NCBI GenBank assembly: GCA_043742865.1
Contig: JAYTXR010000353.1
Location: forward strand, 1 to 19,286
Reading direction: 5' to 3'
DNA length: 19,286 nucleotides
From: PALSA-911 sp043742865
GTDB lineage: Bacteria; Pseudomonadota; Alphaproteobacteria; Acetobacterales; Acetobacteraceae
Positions 7,344-15,087 of the stretch are shown piece by piece (position 1 is the stretch's first letter; each line of letters opens with the position of its first letter). The notes below the pieces were generated by a model. That model was not told the DNA's origin, ran no database searches, and saw only the letters and a program-made list of their open reading frames with translations. The translations under genes and the position numbers were made by a program.

Positions 7344-8000
7344 ATGAACGACATGCAAGAAACGCGTTCCGATCAAACGCCTGTGGAGGATCGGCATTTT
7401 TACGAGCCGTCAAAGGGCCATGGCCTGCCGCACGACCCGTTCAACTCGATCGTCGGACCGCGGCCGATCGGCTGGGTGTCGACGCGGGGGACCGGCGGGG
7501 TGCTGAACCTGGCCCCCTACAGCTTCTTCAACGCCTTCAACTATTCCCCGCCGATTATTGGCTTTTCCAGCACCAGCCCCAAGGACAGCGTGCGCAACGC
7601 GCGCGAGACCGGCGAGTTCGTCTGGAACATGACCACCCGAGACCTGGCCGAGCGGATGAACGCGACCTGTTCTGCGGTTCCTTACGAGACCGACGAGTTC
7701 ACGCTGGCCGGACTGACGCCGGCACCGTCCCGGCTGGTCAGCGTGCCGCGCGTTGCCGAAAGCCCGGTGAACTTCGAATGCAAGGTGTCGGACATCATCC
7801 AGCTGAAGGGACATGAAGGCGGGTTGACCCAGGGCTGGCTGGTGCTGGGCGAAGTGGTGGCGGTGCATATCAGCCGGCATTTGTTGAAGAACGGAGTGTT
7901 CGACACGTTCAGCGCCGGCGTGGTGCTGCGCGCCGGCGGCCCCTCCGCCTATGCAGAGATCAGACCCGAAAACCGCTTCGACATGCGCCGTCCCGACTAG
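7344..8000 (+). CDS. Flavin reductase-like, FMN-binding protein
   Basis: This 218-residue protein of the flavin reductase-like/DIM6-NTAB family (PF01613, split-barrel FMN binding) probably reduces or carries FMN in the cytoplasm. Family features are the start of the barrel FNSIVGPRPIGWVST, then LNLAPYSFFNAFNYSPPIIG, the typical flavin-contact stretch, then DSVRNARETGEFVWN and a C-terminal half with NFECKVSDII and WLVLGEVVAVHI. The ATG at 7344 is followed by another at 7353. The ribosome-binding site is weak (AGGG at 7330-7333). It stands alone, divergent from the GT2-GtrA gene and convergent with the ABC-F gene (15 bp between stops), so no partner oxygenase can be named. Confidence 0.88.
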   Translation: MNDMQETRSDQTPVEDRHFYEPSKGHGLPHDPFNSIVGPRPIGWVSTRGTGGVLNLAPYSFFNAFNYSPPIIGFSSTSPKDSVRNARETGEFVWNMTTRDLAERMNATCSAVPYETDEFTLAGLTPAPSRLVSVPRVAESPVNFECKVSDIIQLKGHEGGLTQGWLVLGEVVAVHISRHLLKNGVFDTFSAGVVLRAGGPSAYAEIRPENRFDMRRPD

Positions 8001-8015
8001 CGCAATATCGCCGGC

Positions 8016-9881
8016 CTACGCGGCCGCCTGTTCCAGCGCCGCCTCGGCGACCATCCAGGCGGACTCGGCGTCGGCCTCCGCTTTCTTGATCGCGCCGAGC
8101 CGCGCGCTTGCCGCAGTCATCTGCGATTTGCGGCTGGGGATATACATATCGGGATCGGCCAGCGAGGCCTCGATCGCCCGGCGCTCCTTGGCCAGCCGGG
8201 CGAGCCGGGCCTCGGCATCCTTCGCCTGCTTGCGCAGCGGCGCCAGCGCGGCGCGGGCTTCGGCGCGCTCGCGGCGATCGTCGCGTTTGGTGCCGGGATC
8301 GATCTTCGGCGTCGGCCGGGCGCGATCGGCGAGCAGCGCGCGGTAGTCATCCAGATCGCCGTCGAAATTCTTCACCGTGCCGTCATTGACCAGCCAGAGC
8401 CGGTCGGCGACCAGTTCCACCAGATGCGGATCATGGCTGATCAGCAGCACCGCGCCGGAGAAATCCGCCAGCGCTTTGACCAATGCGTCGCGGGCGTCGA
8501 TGTCCAGATGGTTGGTCGGCTCGTCCAGGATCAGCAATTGCGGCGCGTCGCGCGTGGCCAGCGCCAGCAGCAGCCGCGCCTTCTCGCCGCCCGACAGGTT
8601 TTTGACCGTTGTCTCCGCCCGGTCGGCGTCCAGGCCAAACCGGGCCAGCTGGGCGCGCACCTGCGACGGCGTCGCGCGCGGCAGCGCCCGCGCCATGTGC
8701 AGGATCGGCGTGTCGTCCATCGACAGATCGTCTTCCTGATGCTGGGCGAAATAGCCCACCCGCAACCGCGGCCCGCGGCGCATCTCGCCGCGCATTGGCA
8801 CCAGCCGGCCGGCCAGCAATTTTGCAAAAGTCGATTTGCCGTTGCCGTTGGCGCCGAGCAGCGCGATCCGGTCGTCCATGTCGACGTTCAGCGACAAATT
8901 ATGCAGCACCGGCGTGGCCTCATAGCCAACCGTCACGTTGTCCAGCGCCAGGATCGGCGGGGACAGATGGGCGGGCTCGGGAAAGGCAAAACGCGTTGGG
9001 CTGTCCTCGATCACCGATTCCAGCTGCGGCATCCGGGCCAGTGCCTTGACCCGGGCCTGCGCCTGGCGGGCTTTGGACGCCTTGGCGCGGAACCGGTCGA
9101 TGAAGGACTGGATATGCGCCCGCTCGGCGGTCATTTTTTCCACCGCGCGGTTCTGCTGCAGCGCGCGCTCGGTGCGGATGCGGACAAACTCGTCGAACCC
9201 GCCCGGCGTCAGCGACAGCTTGCCTTTATCCAGATGGGCGATGGAATCGACCGCGCGGTCCAGCAGCCCGCGATCATGCGAGACAACGACCGCCGCACCG
9301 GGGAATTTGGCCAGCCAGCCTTCCAGCCACATCGTGGCTTCCAGGTCCAGATGGTTGGTCGGCTCGTCCAGCAGCAGCAGATCGGGGTTGGCGAACAGCG
9401 CGGTGGCCAACGCCACGCGCATCCGCCAGCCGCCCGAGAACGAGTTCACCGCCCGGGCCTGCGCCGCCTCGTCAAAACCCAGCCCGGCCAGGATGGTGGC
9501 GGCGCGCGCCGGGGCAGAGTCGGCGCCGATCGTTCGCAGCCGGTCATGCACTTCGGCCAGCCGGTGCGGATCGGCGGTTTCCAGCTCCGCCAGCAGCGCC
9601 AGCCGTTCCTCGTCGCCTTGCAGCACGACTTCCAGCAAAGACAGTTCGCCGGACGGGGCTTCCTGCTTGACCTGCGCCATCCGGGCGCGCGAGGCCAGCC
9701 GGATCTCGCCGCCATCGGGGGTCAGATCGCCGGAGATCGCGCGCAGCAGCGTGGACTTGCCGGCGCCGTTGCGCCCGACCAGGCCGATGCGCCGGCCGGG
9801 ATCGACGGTCAGGTCGGCGTCGTCCAGCAGCAGGCGCCCACCAAGGCGAATGGAGAGGTTGGAAATCAGAAGCAGGCTCAT
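8016..9881 (-). CDS. ABC-F family ATPase, YheS-like
   Basis: This soluble protein of 621 residues has two ABC domains and no membrane segments, as expected for ABC-F translation factors that bind the ribosomal E site. Domain 1 has Walker A GRNGAGKST (about 36-44), signature FSGGWRMR and DEPTNHLD. Domain 2 has GANGNGKST, LSGGEKARLLLA and DEPTNHLD. The interdomain linker (QSFIDRFRAKASKARQAQAR) closely matches the tRNA-contacting linker of E. coli YheS. The C-terminal 100 residues form a charged coiled-coil extension. I chose the ATG at 9881 (MSLLLISNLS), since the residues from the alternative start at 9926 are not family-like. Older annotations often misname this family as transporters or glycosyltransferases. 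Confidence 0.93.
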   Translation of the reverse strand: MSLLLISNLSIRLGGRLLLDDADLTVDPGRRIGLVGRNGAGKSTLLRAISGDLTPDGGEIRLASRARMAQVKQEAPSGELSLLEVVLQGDEERLALLAELETADPHRLAEVHDRLRTIGADSAPARAATILAGLGFDEAAQARAVNSFSGGWRMRVALATALFANPDLLLLDEPTNHLDLEATMWLEGWLAKFPGAAVVVSHDRGLLDRAVDSIAHLDKGKLSLTPGGFDEFVRIRTERALQQNRAVEKMTAERAHIQSFIDRFRAKASKARQAQARVKALARMPQLESVIEDSPTRFAFPEPAHLSPPILALDNVTVGYEATPVLHNLSLNVDMDDRIALLGANGNGKSTFAKLLAGRLVPMRGEMRRGPRLRVGYFAQHQEDDLSMDDTPILHMARALPRATPSQVRAQLARFGLDADRAETTVKNLSGGEKARLLLALATRDAPQLLILDEPTNHLDIDARDALVKALADFSGAVLLISHDPHLVELVADRLWLVNDGTVKNFDGDLDDYRALLADRARPTPKIDPGTKRDDRRERAEARAALAPLRKQAKDAEARLARLAKERRAIEASLADPDMYIPSRKSQMTAASARLGAIKKAEADAESAWMVAEAALEQAAA

Positions 9882-9950
9882 GGGCAGAGGTTTACGGCCA
9901 GAACCGGTCTCGCTGCAATGCAGCAATTTACCCGAGCGGACGCCCCAGGG

Positions 9951-9979
9951 TTGCCGGGATGCATCATCCCCTCTAAAGC
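9951..9979 (+). promoter_or_regulatory. Candidate ndk promoter with inverted repeat in the spacer
   Basis: TTGCCG (9951-9956) and TAAAGC (9974-9979) are 17 bp apart and could be a weak sigma-70 promoter for ndk. A perfect 6-bp inverted repeat, GGGATG-CAT-CATCCC (9956-9970), lies in the spacer and could be an operator. Both assignments are inference from pattern alone. Confidence 0.3.
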
Positions 9980-10020
9980 GCCCCCCGACATCGCCCGTTT
10001 TTCCTGAGGATAGTTATCGT

Positions 10021-10443
10021 ATGGCCATCGAACGCACCTTCTCGATCCTGAAGCCGGACGCCACGCGGCGGAACCTGACCGGCAAGGTCAATGCTGTCCT
10101 GGAGGGCGCCGGCCTGCGCATCGTTGCCCAGAAGCGCATCCAGATGACCACCGCCCAGGCCGAGGCGTTCTATGGCGTGCATAGCGAACGCGGCTTCTTC
10201 CGCGATCTGGTGACCTTCATGACCTCCGGCCCGGTGGTCGTGCAGGTGCTGGAGGGCGACAACGCCGTGGCGAAACACCGGGAAATCATGGGCGCCACCG
10301 ACCCTGCCAAGGCCGAAGCCGGCACCATTCGCAAACTGTTCGCCGAAAGCATCGAGGCCAATTCCGTGCATGGTTCCGACAGCGCCGAGAACGCGGCAAC
10401 CGAGATGGCGTTCTTCTTCGCCGGAACCGAGATCGTCGGCTGA
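10021..10443 (+). CDS. ndk: Nucleoside diphosphate kinase
   Basis: Ndk moves the gamma-phosphate between nucleoside triphosphates and diphosphates through a phosphohistidine and balances the (d)NTP pools. The 140-residue length is standard. Diagnostic features are the start ERTFSILKPDATRRNLTGKV, the region ERGFFRDLVTFMTSGPVVVQVLEG (near the nucleotide site) and the active-site motif NSVHGSDS, with the catalytic His near residue 117. GAGGA lies about 10 nt before the ATG. The gene is divergent from the ABC-F gene, with 139 bp between start codons. doxX follows after 5 bp and is probably in the same transcript. Confidence 0.97.
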   Translation: MAIERTFSILKPDATRRNLTGKVNAVLEGAGLRIVAQKRIQMTTAQAEAFYGVHSERGFFRDLVTFMTSGPVVVQVLEGDNAVAKHREIMGATDPAKAEAGTIRKLFAESIEANSVHGSDSAENAATEMAFFFAGTEIVG

Positions 10444-10448
10444 ATTCG

Positions 10449-10829
10449 ATGCTGTCAAACGTGATGCTGCTGGTATCCCGCGTTCTGCTGAGCGCGATCT
10501 TCATCCAGGCCGGCTTTCACAAGCTGACCGCCTACGCTTCCATGGTGCCGTATTTTGCCAAGCTCGGGTTGCCGATGCCGCAGGTGGCGTGGCTGGTTGC
10601 GGTAGCGGTTGAGCTCGGCGGTGGGCTGCTGATTTTGGCCGGGTTCCGCACCCGACTGGTGGCCCCGGTGATGGCGGCGTTTTGCGTGGCGACCGCGTTC
10701 ATCGCGCATTACCATCCCGATGACACCACCAACATGATCCAATTCATGAAGAACCTGGCCATCGCCGGCGGCTTTTTGCAGCTGGCCGCGACCGGGCCGG
10801 GACGCTACGCGATCGGGCGTAGCCGCTAG
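10449..10829 (+). CDS. DoxX family membrane protein
   Basis: This is a 126-residue integral membrane protein of the DoxX/YphA family (PF07681) with four predicted helices: residues about 4-22, 46-65, 67-88 and 100-118. Typical family features are LSAIFIQAGFHKL at the end of helix 1, VAVELGGGLLILAGFRTRL and the HYHP-type turn before the last helix. Family members are linked to redox and thiol stress or have no known function. No specific role can be assigned. It starts 5 bp after ndk, which suggests cotranscription. Its last five codons and stop are duplicated immediately downstream. Confidence 0.9.
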   Translation: MLSNVMLLVSRVLLSAIFIQAGFHKLTAYASMVPYFAKLGLPMPQVAWLVAVAVELGGGLLILAGFRTRLVAPVMAAFCVATAFIAHYHPDDTTNMIQFMKNLAIAGGFLQLAATGPGRYAIGRSR

Positions 10830-10849
10830 ATATCGGGCGCAGCGTCTAA
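10812..10849 (+). repeat. Duplicated doxX C-terminal end and stop
   Basis: ATCGGGCGTAGCCGCTAG at 10812-10829 (IGRSR and stop of doxX) is followed by ATCGGGCGCAGCGTCTAA at 10832-10849 (IGRSV and stop when read alike). The two copies are 20 bp apart and match at 14 of 18 positions. It looks like an old tandem duplication in the gap between the convergent doxX and opgH genes. Confidence 0.6.
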
Positions 10850-10856
10850 ATCAGGT

Positions 10857-12548
10857 CTACCCGCGACGTTCGCCGGCTGCCACCGGACGCACTTCCTCGG
10901 GGATGGCGGCCAGGCCGATGCGTTGCAGCCAGCTCCCGAAGCGCGGATCGGCGGTCAGAACGCAGAACGGGATCGCCACCACCAAGCCGCCGGCGAACGG
11001 GATTGCCCAGAGCACTGCCCGCCACCCGGCCGTCGCGAAGGCGGCGAAGGCCAAGGTTCCGATCAGCGTCTGCGGCCATAGCAGCCATGCGGCCTCGGCC
11101 CAGCCGACGCCGCGGCCCGTCCGGTTCTGCGCCGCCCAGGTTTCTGTCGCCCCCAGCGCGAGCCGCAGCATCGCCAGCGTCTTGCTGACCCCGGCATTGG
11201 CATCCAGCAGCAGCGTAAACACCGTCTCCGCGGCCATCCCGCCCAGCAGGCGACCGCGCCCGCCATAGCGCCGGGCTTTTTGGCTGGACAGCAGAATTTC
11301 CAGGTAACCCAGCAGCTTCGGCAGATAGAGCATGCCAGGCCAGGCAAGCATTACCGCCAGCACCGGACCAGCGGGAACGCCGGTCCGGTCCGTGCCCGCC
11401 GCCCAGGCCGCCGCCAGCAGGAAGATCAGATACAGCGGCGCGCCGGCGAATAGCAGGATCGCCTGGATCAGCTGCCAGCGGCCCATCAGGTTGAAGCCAG
11501 GAAGGCGCAATAACGAAAAATACTGAAAATTGCCGGCCAGCCAGCGGGCGTCGCGTTGCAGGAATTCCGGCCAGGTCGGCGGGTTGCCCTCGGCCGATCC
11601 GGTCTCGTCGGCCAGCACGCGCACCGCCCAGCCGGCGGCAGCCAGGCGCGCGGCCTCCACCTGATCATGCGACAGGATGGCACGCCCATTGGGCAGCTTT
11701 TCCAACCGGCAATGCTGGCGAAAAGGCGCGATGCGGACGATGGCGTTGTGGCCCCAGTACGGCCCGGCCTCGTCCTGCCACCAGGCCTGGCCGGTGGCCC
11801 AGCTGCGCATGCCCGCGCGCATGCCGAACTGAAACAGCCGCGGAAACGCCGACGCGGCCGGATGCCCGACGGTCAGATGCTGCGCGATCCCGAGCCGGGG
11901 CGCGGCCTGCATCGCCCGCACCAGGCGCAGCACCGCGGCGGCCGACATTTCTGAATCCGCATCCAACACCACCATCAGCTCAAAGCCGTTGGCGTGATGG
12001 TCCAGGAACTGCATGATGTTGCCGGCCTTGAAGCCGGTATTGTCGGCGCGGCGGCGATAGAAAACACGGTCCGGATCGGGATCGGCTTCACGGAAAGCGG
12101 CGATGGCGTTCGCCTCGGCGTCGGCTGCGTCCCCGGCCGGGGTGTCGGACAGGATGCACAGCGCAAAATCCGCGCCACAGCCGGCGCGATCCAGCCCGTC
12201 CAGCAGACGCCGCATCGCCGGCAGCACGCTCGCCATGTCCTCGCGGCGGATGGTCAGCGCGATGGCGGTGCGCGGCGGCCGGTCGAACGCCAAATGATCC
12301 TCAATCGGAAAAGTCGCGCGGACCGGGTCGCGGCTGCCGACCAGGAGCCAAAATCCCAGCAGGCCGTTGGCAACGCAGATGCCGGTCCAGGGGACGGTGC
12401 CGAGGAAACTGGCGAACATCGCCAGCTTGGCGCCACTCCAACCGCCGGGCAGCAATGCGTGCAGCACCAATAAAGTTAGCGCCAATGCGGCCGCCAGGGC
12501 GATCAGCGTGAAAATACCGCGGCGGAAAGGGATCGGGATCACGAGCAT
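10857..12548 (-). CDS. opgH: Glucan biosynthesis glucosyltransferase H (short form)
   Basis: OpgH (MdoH) is an inner-membrane GT2 enzyme that makes the beta-1,2-glucan backbone of osmoregulated periplasmic glucans from UDP-glucose. The protein has 563 residues, shorter than E. coli OpgH (847) because it lacks most of the N-terminal extension. Two N-terminal membrane helices (about 12-31 and 43-70) precede the catalytic domain: FALCILSDTP (130-137), VLDADSEM (194-201), the acceptor-site region ILSHDQVEA and QRDARWLAGN (331-340, the QxxRW motif). Several membrane segments follow from about residue 345. The partner opgG is not in the window. It is divergent from the GT4 gene, with 50 bp between starts. 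Confidence 0.92.
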   Translation of the reverse strand: MLVIPIPFRRGIFTLIALAAALALTLLVLHALLPGGWSGAKLAMFASFLGTVPWTGICVANGLLGFWLLVGSRDPVRATFPIEDHLAFDRPPRTAIALTIRREDMASVLPAMRRLLDGLDRAGCGADFALCILSDTPAGDAADAEANAIAAFREADPDPDRVFYRRRADNTGFKAGNIMQFLDHHANGFELMVVLDADSEMSAAAVLRLVRAMQAAPRLGIAQHLTVGHPAASAFPRLFQFGMRAGMRSWATGQAWWQDEAGPYWGHNAIVRIAPFRQHCRLEKLPNGRAILSHDQVEAARLAAAGWAVRVLADETGSAEGNPPTWPEFLQRDARWLAGNFQYFSLLRLPGFNLMGRWQLIQAILLFAGAPLYLIFLLAAAWAAGTDRTGVPAGPVLAVMLAWPGMLYLPKLLGYLEILLSSQKARRYGGRGRLLGGMAAETVFTLLLDANAGVSKTLAMLRLALGATETWAAQNRTGRGVGWAEAAWLLWPQTLIGTLAFAAFATAGWRAVLWAIPFAGGLVVAIPFCVLTADPRFGSWLQRIGLAAIPEEVRPVAAGERRG

Positions 12549-12598
12549 CTGGTCGCAACATGGCGGCGCCGGTCGCGGGAAGCTAGGGTCACGGCCTT

Positions 12599-13732
12599 AT
12601 GTCCACGACCCCTCTCCCGCTGATCGCCACCGTGTTGCCGCCGCGCGAGGGTTTCGGCCCCGGACGCACCGGCGCGGTTGGGCTGATCGCGCACCGGCTG
12701 GCCGCCGTCACGCCCGACAGCCGGTTCGGCTGCGCGATATTTTGTGGCGAACAGGCCGGCGCGGTTTTTTCCGACGTCGAAACCCATATCGCCCGGCCGC
12801 CCTGGTGGCGCATCGGCAATGTCAATCTGCGCTACGCCGCTGGTGTCCTGCCAATGCTGCGCCAGATGTCGCCGGCGCTGGTCGAGGTGCATAATCGCCC
12901 GGAAATTGCCCTGGCGCTGGCCGCCGGTCTGCCGAACACCCCGGTCAGCCTGTTCCTGCACAACGACCCCTTGACCATGCGCCAGGCGCGCAGCGTGGCC
13001 GAACGGACGCGGATGCTGGCCCGGCTGGCCCGCGTGATTACCGTGTCCGAGTTTCTGCGCCGGCGACTGCTGGAGGGGATCCCAAACCCCTCCACGCAGC
13101 CCGACATATTGCCCAACTGCATAGATTTTCCCGTAATGCCGCCGCCGGTCATTCGGGAAAACAGCATCTTGTTTGTCGGCCGCGTGGTGCCGGAGAAGGC
13201 GCCGGATGCCTTCGTCGCCGCCTGCGCCGCCGCGCTACCGCGTCTGCCCGGCTGGCGCGCCGAGATCATCGGCGCCGACCGGTTTCGCGCCGACAGCCCC
13301 GACACCGATTTCACCAATGGCATACGCGCCACCGCGCAAGCGGCGGGCATCGCCCTGCTAGGCTACCAAGACCACCCGGACGTGCTGGCGGCCCTGGCAC
13401 GCGCCGCCATCGTGGTGATGCCCAGCCGCTGGCAGGAGCCGTTCGGCCTGACCGCACTGGAGGCGATGGCCAGCGGCGCGGTGCTGCTGTGCTCGGCGCG
13501 CGGCGGCTTGCCGGAAGTCGGCGGCGATGCCGCGATCTACGTGGACCCCGACGACCCTGCCGGCATGGCGGACGCGATCGTTGCCCTGGCGAACGATCCC
13601 GGCCGCCTAGCCGCCCTGTCGCGCGCCGGGCGGGAACGCGCCGGAAAATTCGACCTCGGCGCCACCCGCCGCCGGCTCGACGCGATCCGCGGCAGCATCC
13701 TGGCTGCCCCCCTGCCGGCACGCGGTGGCTGA
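12599..13732 (+). CDS. GT4-family glycosyltransferase
   Basis: This 377-residue cytosolic or membrane-associated GT-B enzyme of family GT4 (glycos_transf_1, PF00534) would transfer a sugar from a nucleotide-sugar donor to a glycan or lipid. The N-terminal acceptor half is Ala/Arg-rich. The C-terminal donor half contains ILFVGRVVPEKAPD (190-203), VVMPSRWQEPFGLTALEAMA with the EX7E donor-binding pair (E280 and E288), then GLPEVGGDAAIYVDPDDPAG. The ATG at 12599 has no strong ribosome-binding site. It is divergent from opgH, which also builds envelope glucans, but a shared pathway is only suggested. The substrate is unknown; LPS core, capsule and exopolysaccharide are all possible. Confidence 0.9.
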   Translation: MSTTPLPLIATVLPPREGFGPGRTGAVGLIAHRLAAVTPDSRFGCAIFCGEQAGAVFSDVETHIARPPWWRIGNVNLRYAAGVLPMLRQMSPALVEVHNRPEIALALAAGLPNTPVSLFLHNDPLTMRQARSVAERTRMLARLARVITVSEFLRRRLLEGIPNPSTQPDILPNCIDFPVMPPPVIRENSILFVGRVVPEKAPDAFVAACAAALPRLPGWRAEIIGADRFRADSPDTDFTNGIRATAQAAGIALLGYQDHPDVLAALARAAIVVMPSRWQEPFGLTALEAMASGAVLLCSARGGLPEVGGDAAIYVDPDDPAGMADAIVALANDPGRLAALSRAGRERAGKFDLGATRRRLDAIRGSILAAPLPARGG

Positions 13733-13748
13733 TCCCGCTGGGCCGGCT

Positions 13749-13779
13749 TATATAGTCGTCAATGGACATCCAGCCGGAG
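13749..13779 (+). promoter_or_regulatory. Candidate -10 box and ribosome-binding site of the CobW-like gene
   Basis: TATATA (13749-13754) stands out in GC-rich surroundings and could be a -10 box; the hexamer 17 bp upstream (TGGCTG) is a poor -35. GGAG at 13776-13779 is 4 nt from the ATG at 13784 and 7 nt from the ATG at 13787, which favours the second. COG0523 genes are often under Zur control, but I see no convincing Zur palindrome here. Confidence 0.4.
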
Positions 13780-13786
13780 TAAAATG

Positions 13787-14773
13787 ATGGCAAATACTGA
13801 GACCGCCAAAGATGCCCACCTGATCCCGGTGACCGTGCTCACCGGCTATCTCGGCGCCGGGAAGACAACGTTGCTAAACCGCATCCTGACCGAGAACCAC
13901 GGTCGCAAATACGCCGTGGTCATCAACGAGTTCGGCGAGCTCGGGGTCGATAACGACCTGGTGGTGGACACCGACGAAGAAGTGTTCGAGATGAACAACG
14001 GCTGCATCTGCTGCACCGTGCGCGGCGACCTGATCCGCATCGTCAACGGGCTGATGAAACGCCGCGACAAATTCGACGGCATCATCATCGAAACCACCGG
14101 CCTGGCGAACCCCGCCCCGGTCGCTCAAACCTTCTTCGTCGATGACGGCGTGCGCGCCCGCACCCGGCTCGATGCGATCGTCACCGTGGTGGATGCGAAA
14201 AACCTGCCGGCACGGCTGCTTGACAGCGCGGAGGCCGCCGACCAGATCGCCTTCGCCGACGTGATCGTGCTGAACAAGACCGATCTGGTGACGCCGGAGG
14301 AATTGGAAGCGGTGGAAAAGCAAATCCGCGCGATCAACCGCTTCGCCGTCATCCACCGCACCGAACGCTCCGCGGTCGCCATCGCCGACGTGCTGGACCA
14401 GGGCGCGTTCGACCTGAACCGCGTGCTCGCACATACCCCGGACTTCCTGACCGACGACGAGCACGAACACAACGACGACATCAACTCCATGAGCTTCGAA
14501 CTTGAACGACCCGTCGATGCGGAGAAATTCAACGCCTGGATCGGCGTGCTGCTGGCCGAGCGCGGCCAGGACCTGCTGCGCACCAAAGGCATCCTCGGCT
14601 ATAAAGGCGAGGACCGTCGCTTCGCGTTCCAGGCCGTGCACATGATCGCCGACGGCGCGTTCATCAGCCCCTGGAAAGACGGCGATCCGCGAACCAGCCG
14701 CATCGTCTTCATCGGCCGCAACCTCAACCGCCCGCAACTCCGCCGCGGCTTCGAATCCTGCGCGGCGGACTGA
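13787..14773 (+). CDS. COG0523 CobW-like GTPase, putative metallochaperone
   Basis: This 328-residue P-loop GTPase is of the CobW/YjiA/ZNG1 family, whose members insert or distribute metals, often zinc. Numbering from the ATG at 13784: Walker A GYLGAGKTT (21-29), the hallmark metal-binding GCICC (C74, C76, C77), IIETTGLANP (Walker B region) and the guanine-specificity motif NKTD (164-167). A short His/Asp/Glu stretch, DDEHEHNDD, lies at about 224-232. The CobW C-terminal domain (about 236-325) includes GILGYKGEDRRFAFQAVH. The start at 13787 is preferred by ribosome-binding-site spacing. Its neighbour is a WD40 protein, a pairing I recall from other alphaproteobacteria, often near zinc uptake genes. 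The metal is inferred, not seen. Confidence 0.9.
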   Translation: MANTETAKDAHLIPVTVLTGYLGAGKTTLLNRILTENHGRKYAVVINEFGELGVDNDLVVDTDEEVFEMNNGCICCTVRGDLIRIVNGLMKRRDKFDGIIIETTGLANPAPVAQTFFVDDGVRARTRLDAIVTVVDAKNLPARLLDSAEAADQIAFADVIVLNKTDLVTPEELEAVEKQIRAINRFAVIHRTERSAVAIADVLDQGAFDLNRVLAHTPDFLTDDEHEHNDDINSMSFELERPVDAEKFNAWIGVLLAERGQDLLRTKGILGYKGEDRRFAFQAVHMIADGAFISPWKDGDPRTSRIVFIGRNLNRPQLRRGFESCAAD

Positions 14774-14816
14774 CTGATGCGATGGGTCTTGGATGTTGAG
14801 CGGGTCGTAAGCAAGG

Positions 14817-15050
14817 CTGGGGCTTCGCCCCAGACCCCGCCAGGGCTCTGCCCTGGACCCGCCAAAGGACAGTCGTCCCCTGGACCCCTCGGACTGGTTT
14901 GTTGGGGAGAGGGCCATGACGTAGCCGATCGACGGCTACGTCGGTTCGGCCCTCTCCTCAACAAACCACCCAAATGGGGGTCAATGGGCCCCTGGCTCCT
15001 TGCGGGGTGCAGGGGCAGCGCCCCTGCTGGAGTCTGGGGCGAAGCCCCAG
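14817..15050. repeat. GC-rich mini-hairpin family (four perfect members)
   Basis: Each arm of the large palindrome holds small self-complementary units with a 3-nt loop: CTGGGGC-TTC-GCCCCAG (14817-14833), CCAGGGC-TCT-GCCCTGG (14840-14856), GCAGGGGC-AGC-GCCCCTGC (15009-15027) and CTGGGGC-GAA-GCCCCAG (15034-15050). None has a T run, so they are poor intrinsic terminators. Tandem hairpins of this look are, as I recall, common between genes in Acetobacteraceae and resemble REP-type elements. Confidence 0.85.
14895..14968. repeat. Nested long hairpin at the palindrome centre
   Basis: The outer stem pairs 14895-14915 with 14948-14968 (21 positions, one mismatch), reading TGGTTTGTTGGGGAGAGGGCC. After a small internal loop (2 versus 5 nt), an inner perfect 10-bp stem, GACGTAGCCG (14918-14927) with CGGCTACGTC (14933-14942), closes a 5-nt loop. 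In total about 30 base pairs form over 74 nt, a very stable RNA or cruciform-prone DNA structure. No T run follows. Confidence 0.92.
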
Positions 15051-15087
15051 CCTTGCTCGCGCCCGCTCAACACCCAGGACCCATCGC

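Noticed and set aside
6197..7816. A 539-codon plus-strand frame opposite GT2-GtrA and running into the flavin reductase gene
   Set aside because: The product is His/Gln/Ala-rich without any recognisable fold, and it overlaps two well-supported genes.
8424..10443. Long plus-strand frames opposite the ABC-F gene, one running in frame into ndk
   Set aside because: The minus-strand ABC-F protein has all motifs. Ndk is full length from its own ATG with a ribosome-binding site, so the upstream extension is a shadow.
14817..14856. GC hairpins after the CobW-like gene as intrinsic terminators
   Set aside because: The stems are strong but none is followed by a T run, and the same units occur in the opposite arm, so a repeat origin explains them better.
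14974..15087. N-terminal extension of the WD40 frame through the palindrome
   Set aside because: The extra residues are translated repeat DNA, are Pro/Arg-rich and do not resemble a propeller. The ATG at 15088 gives the natural start.
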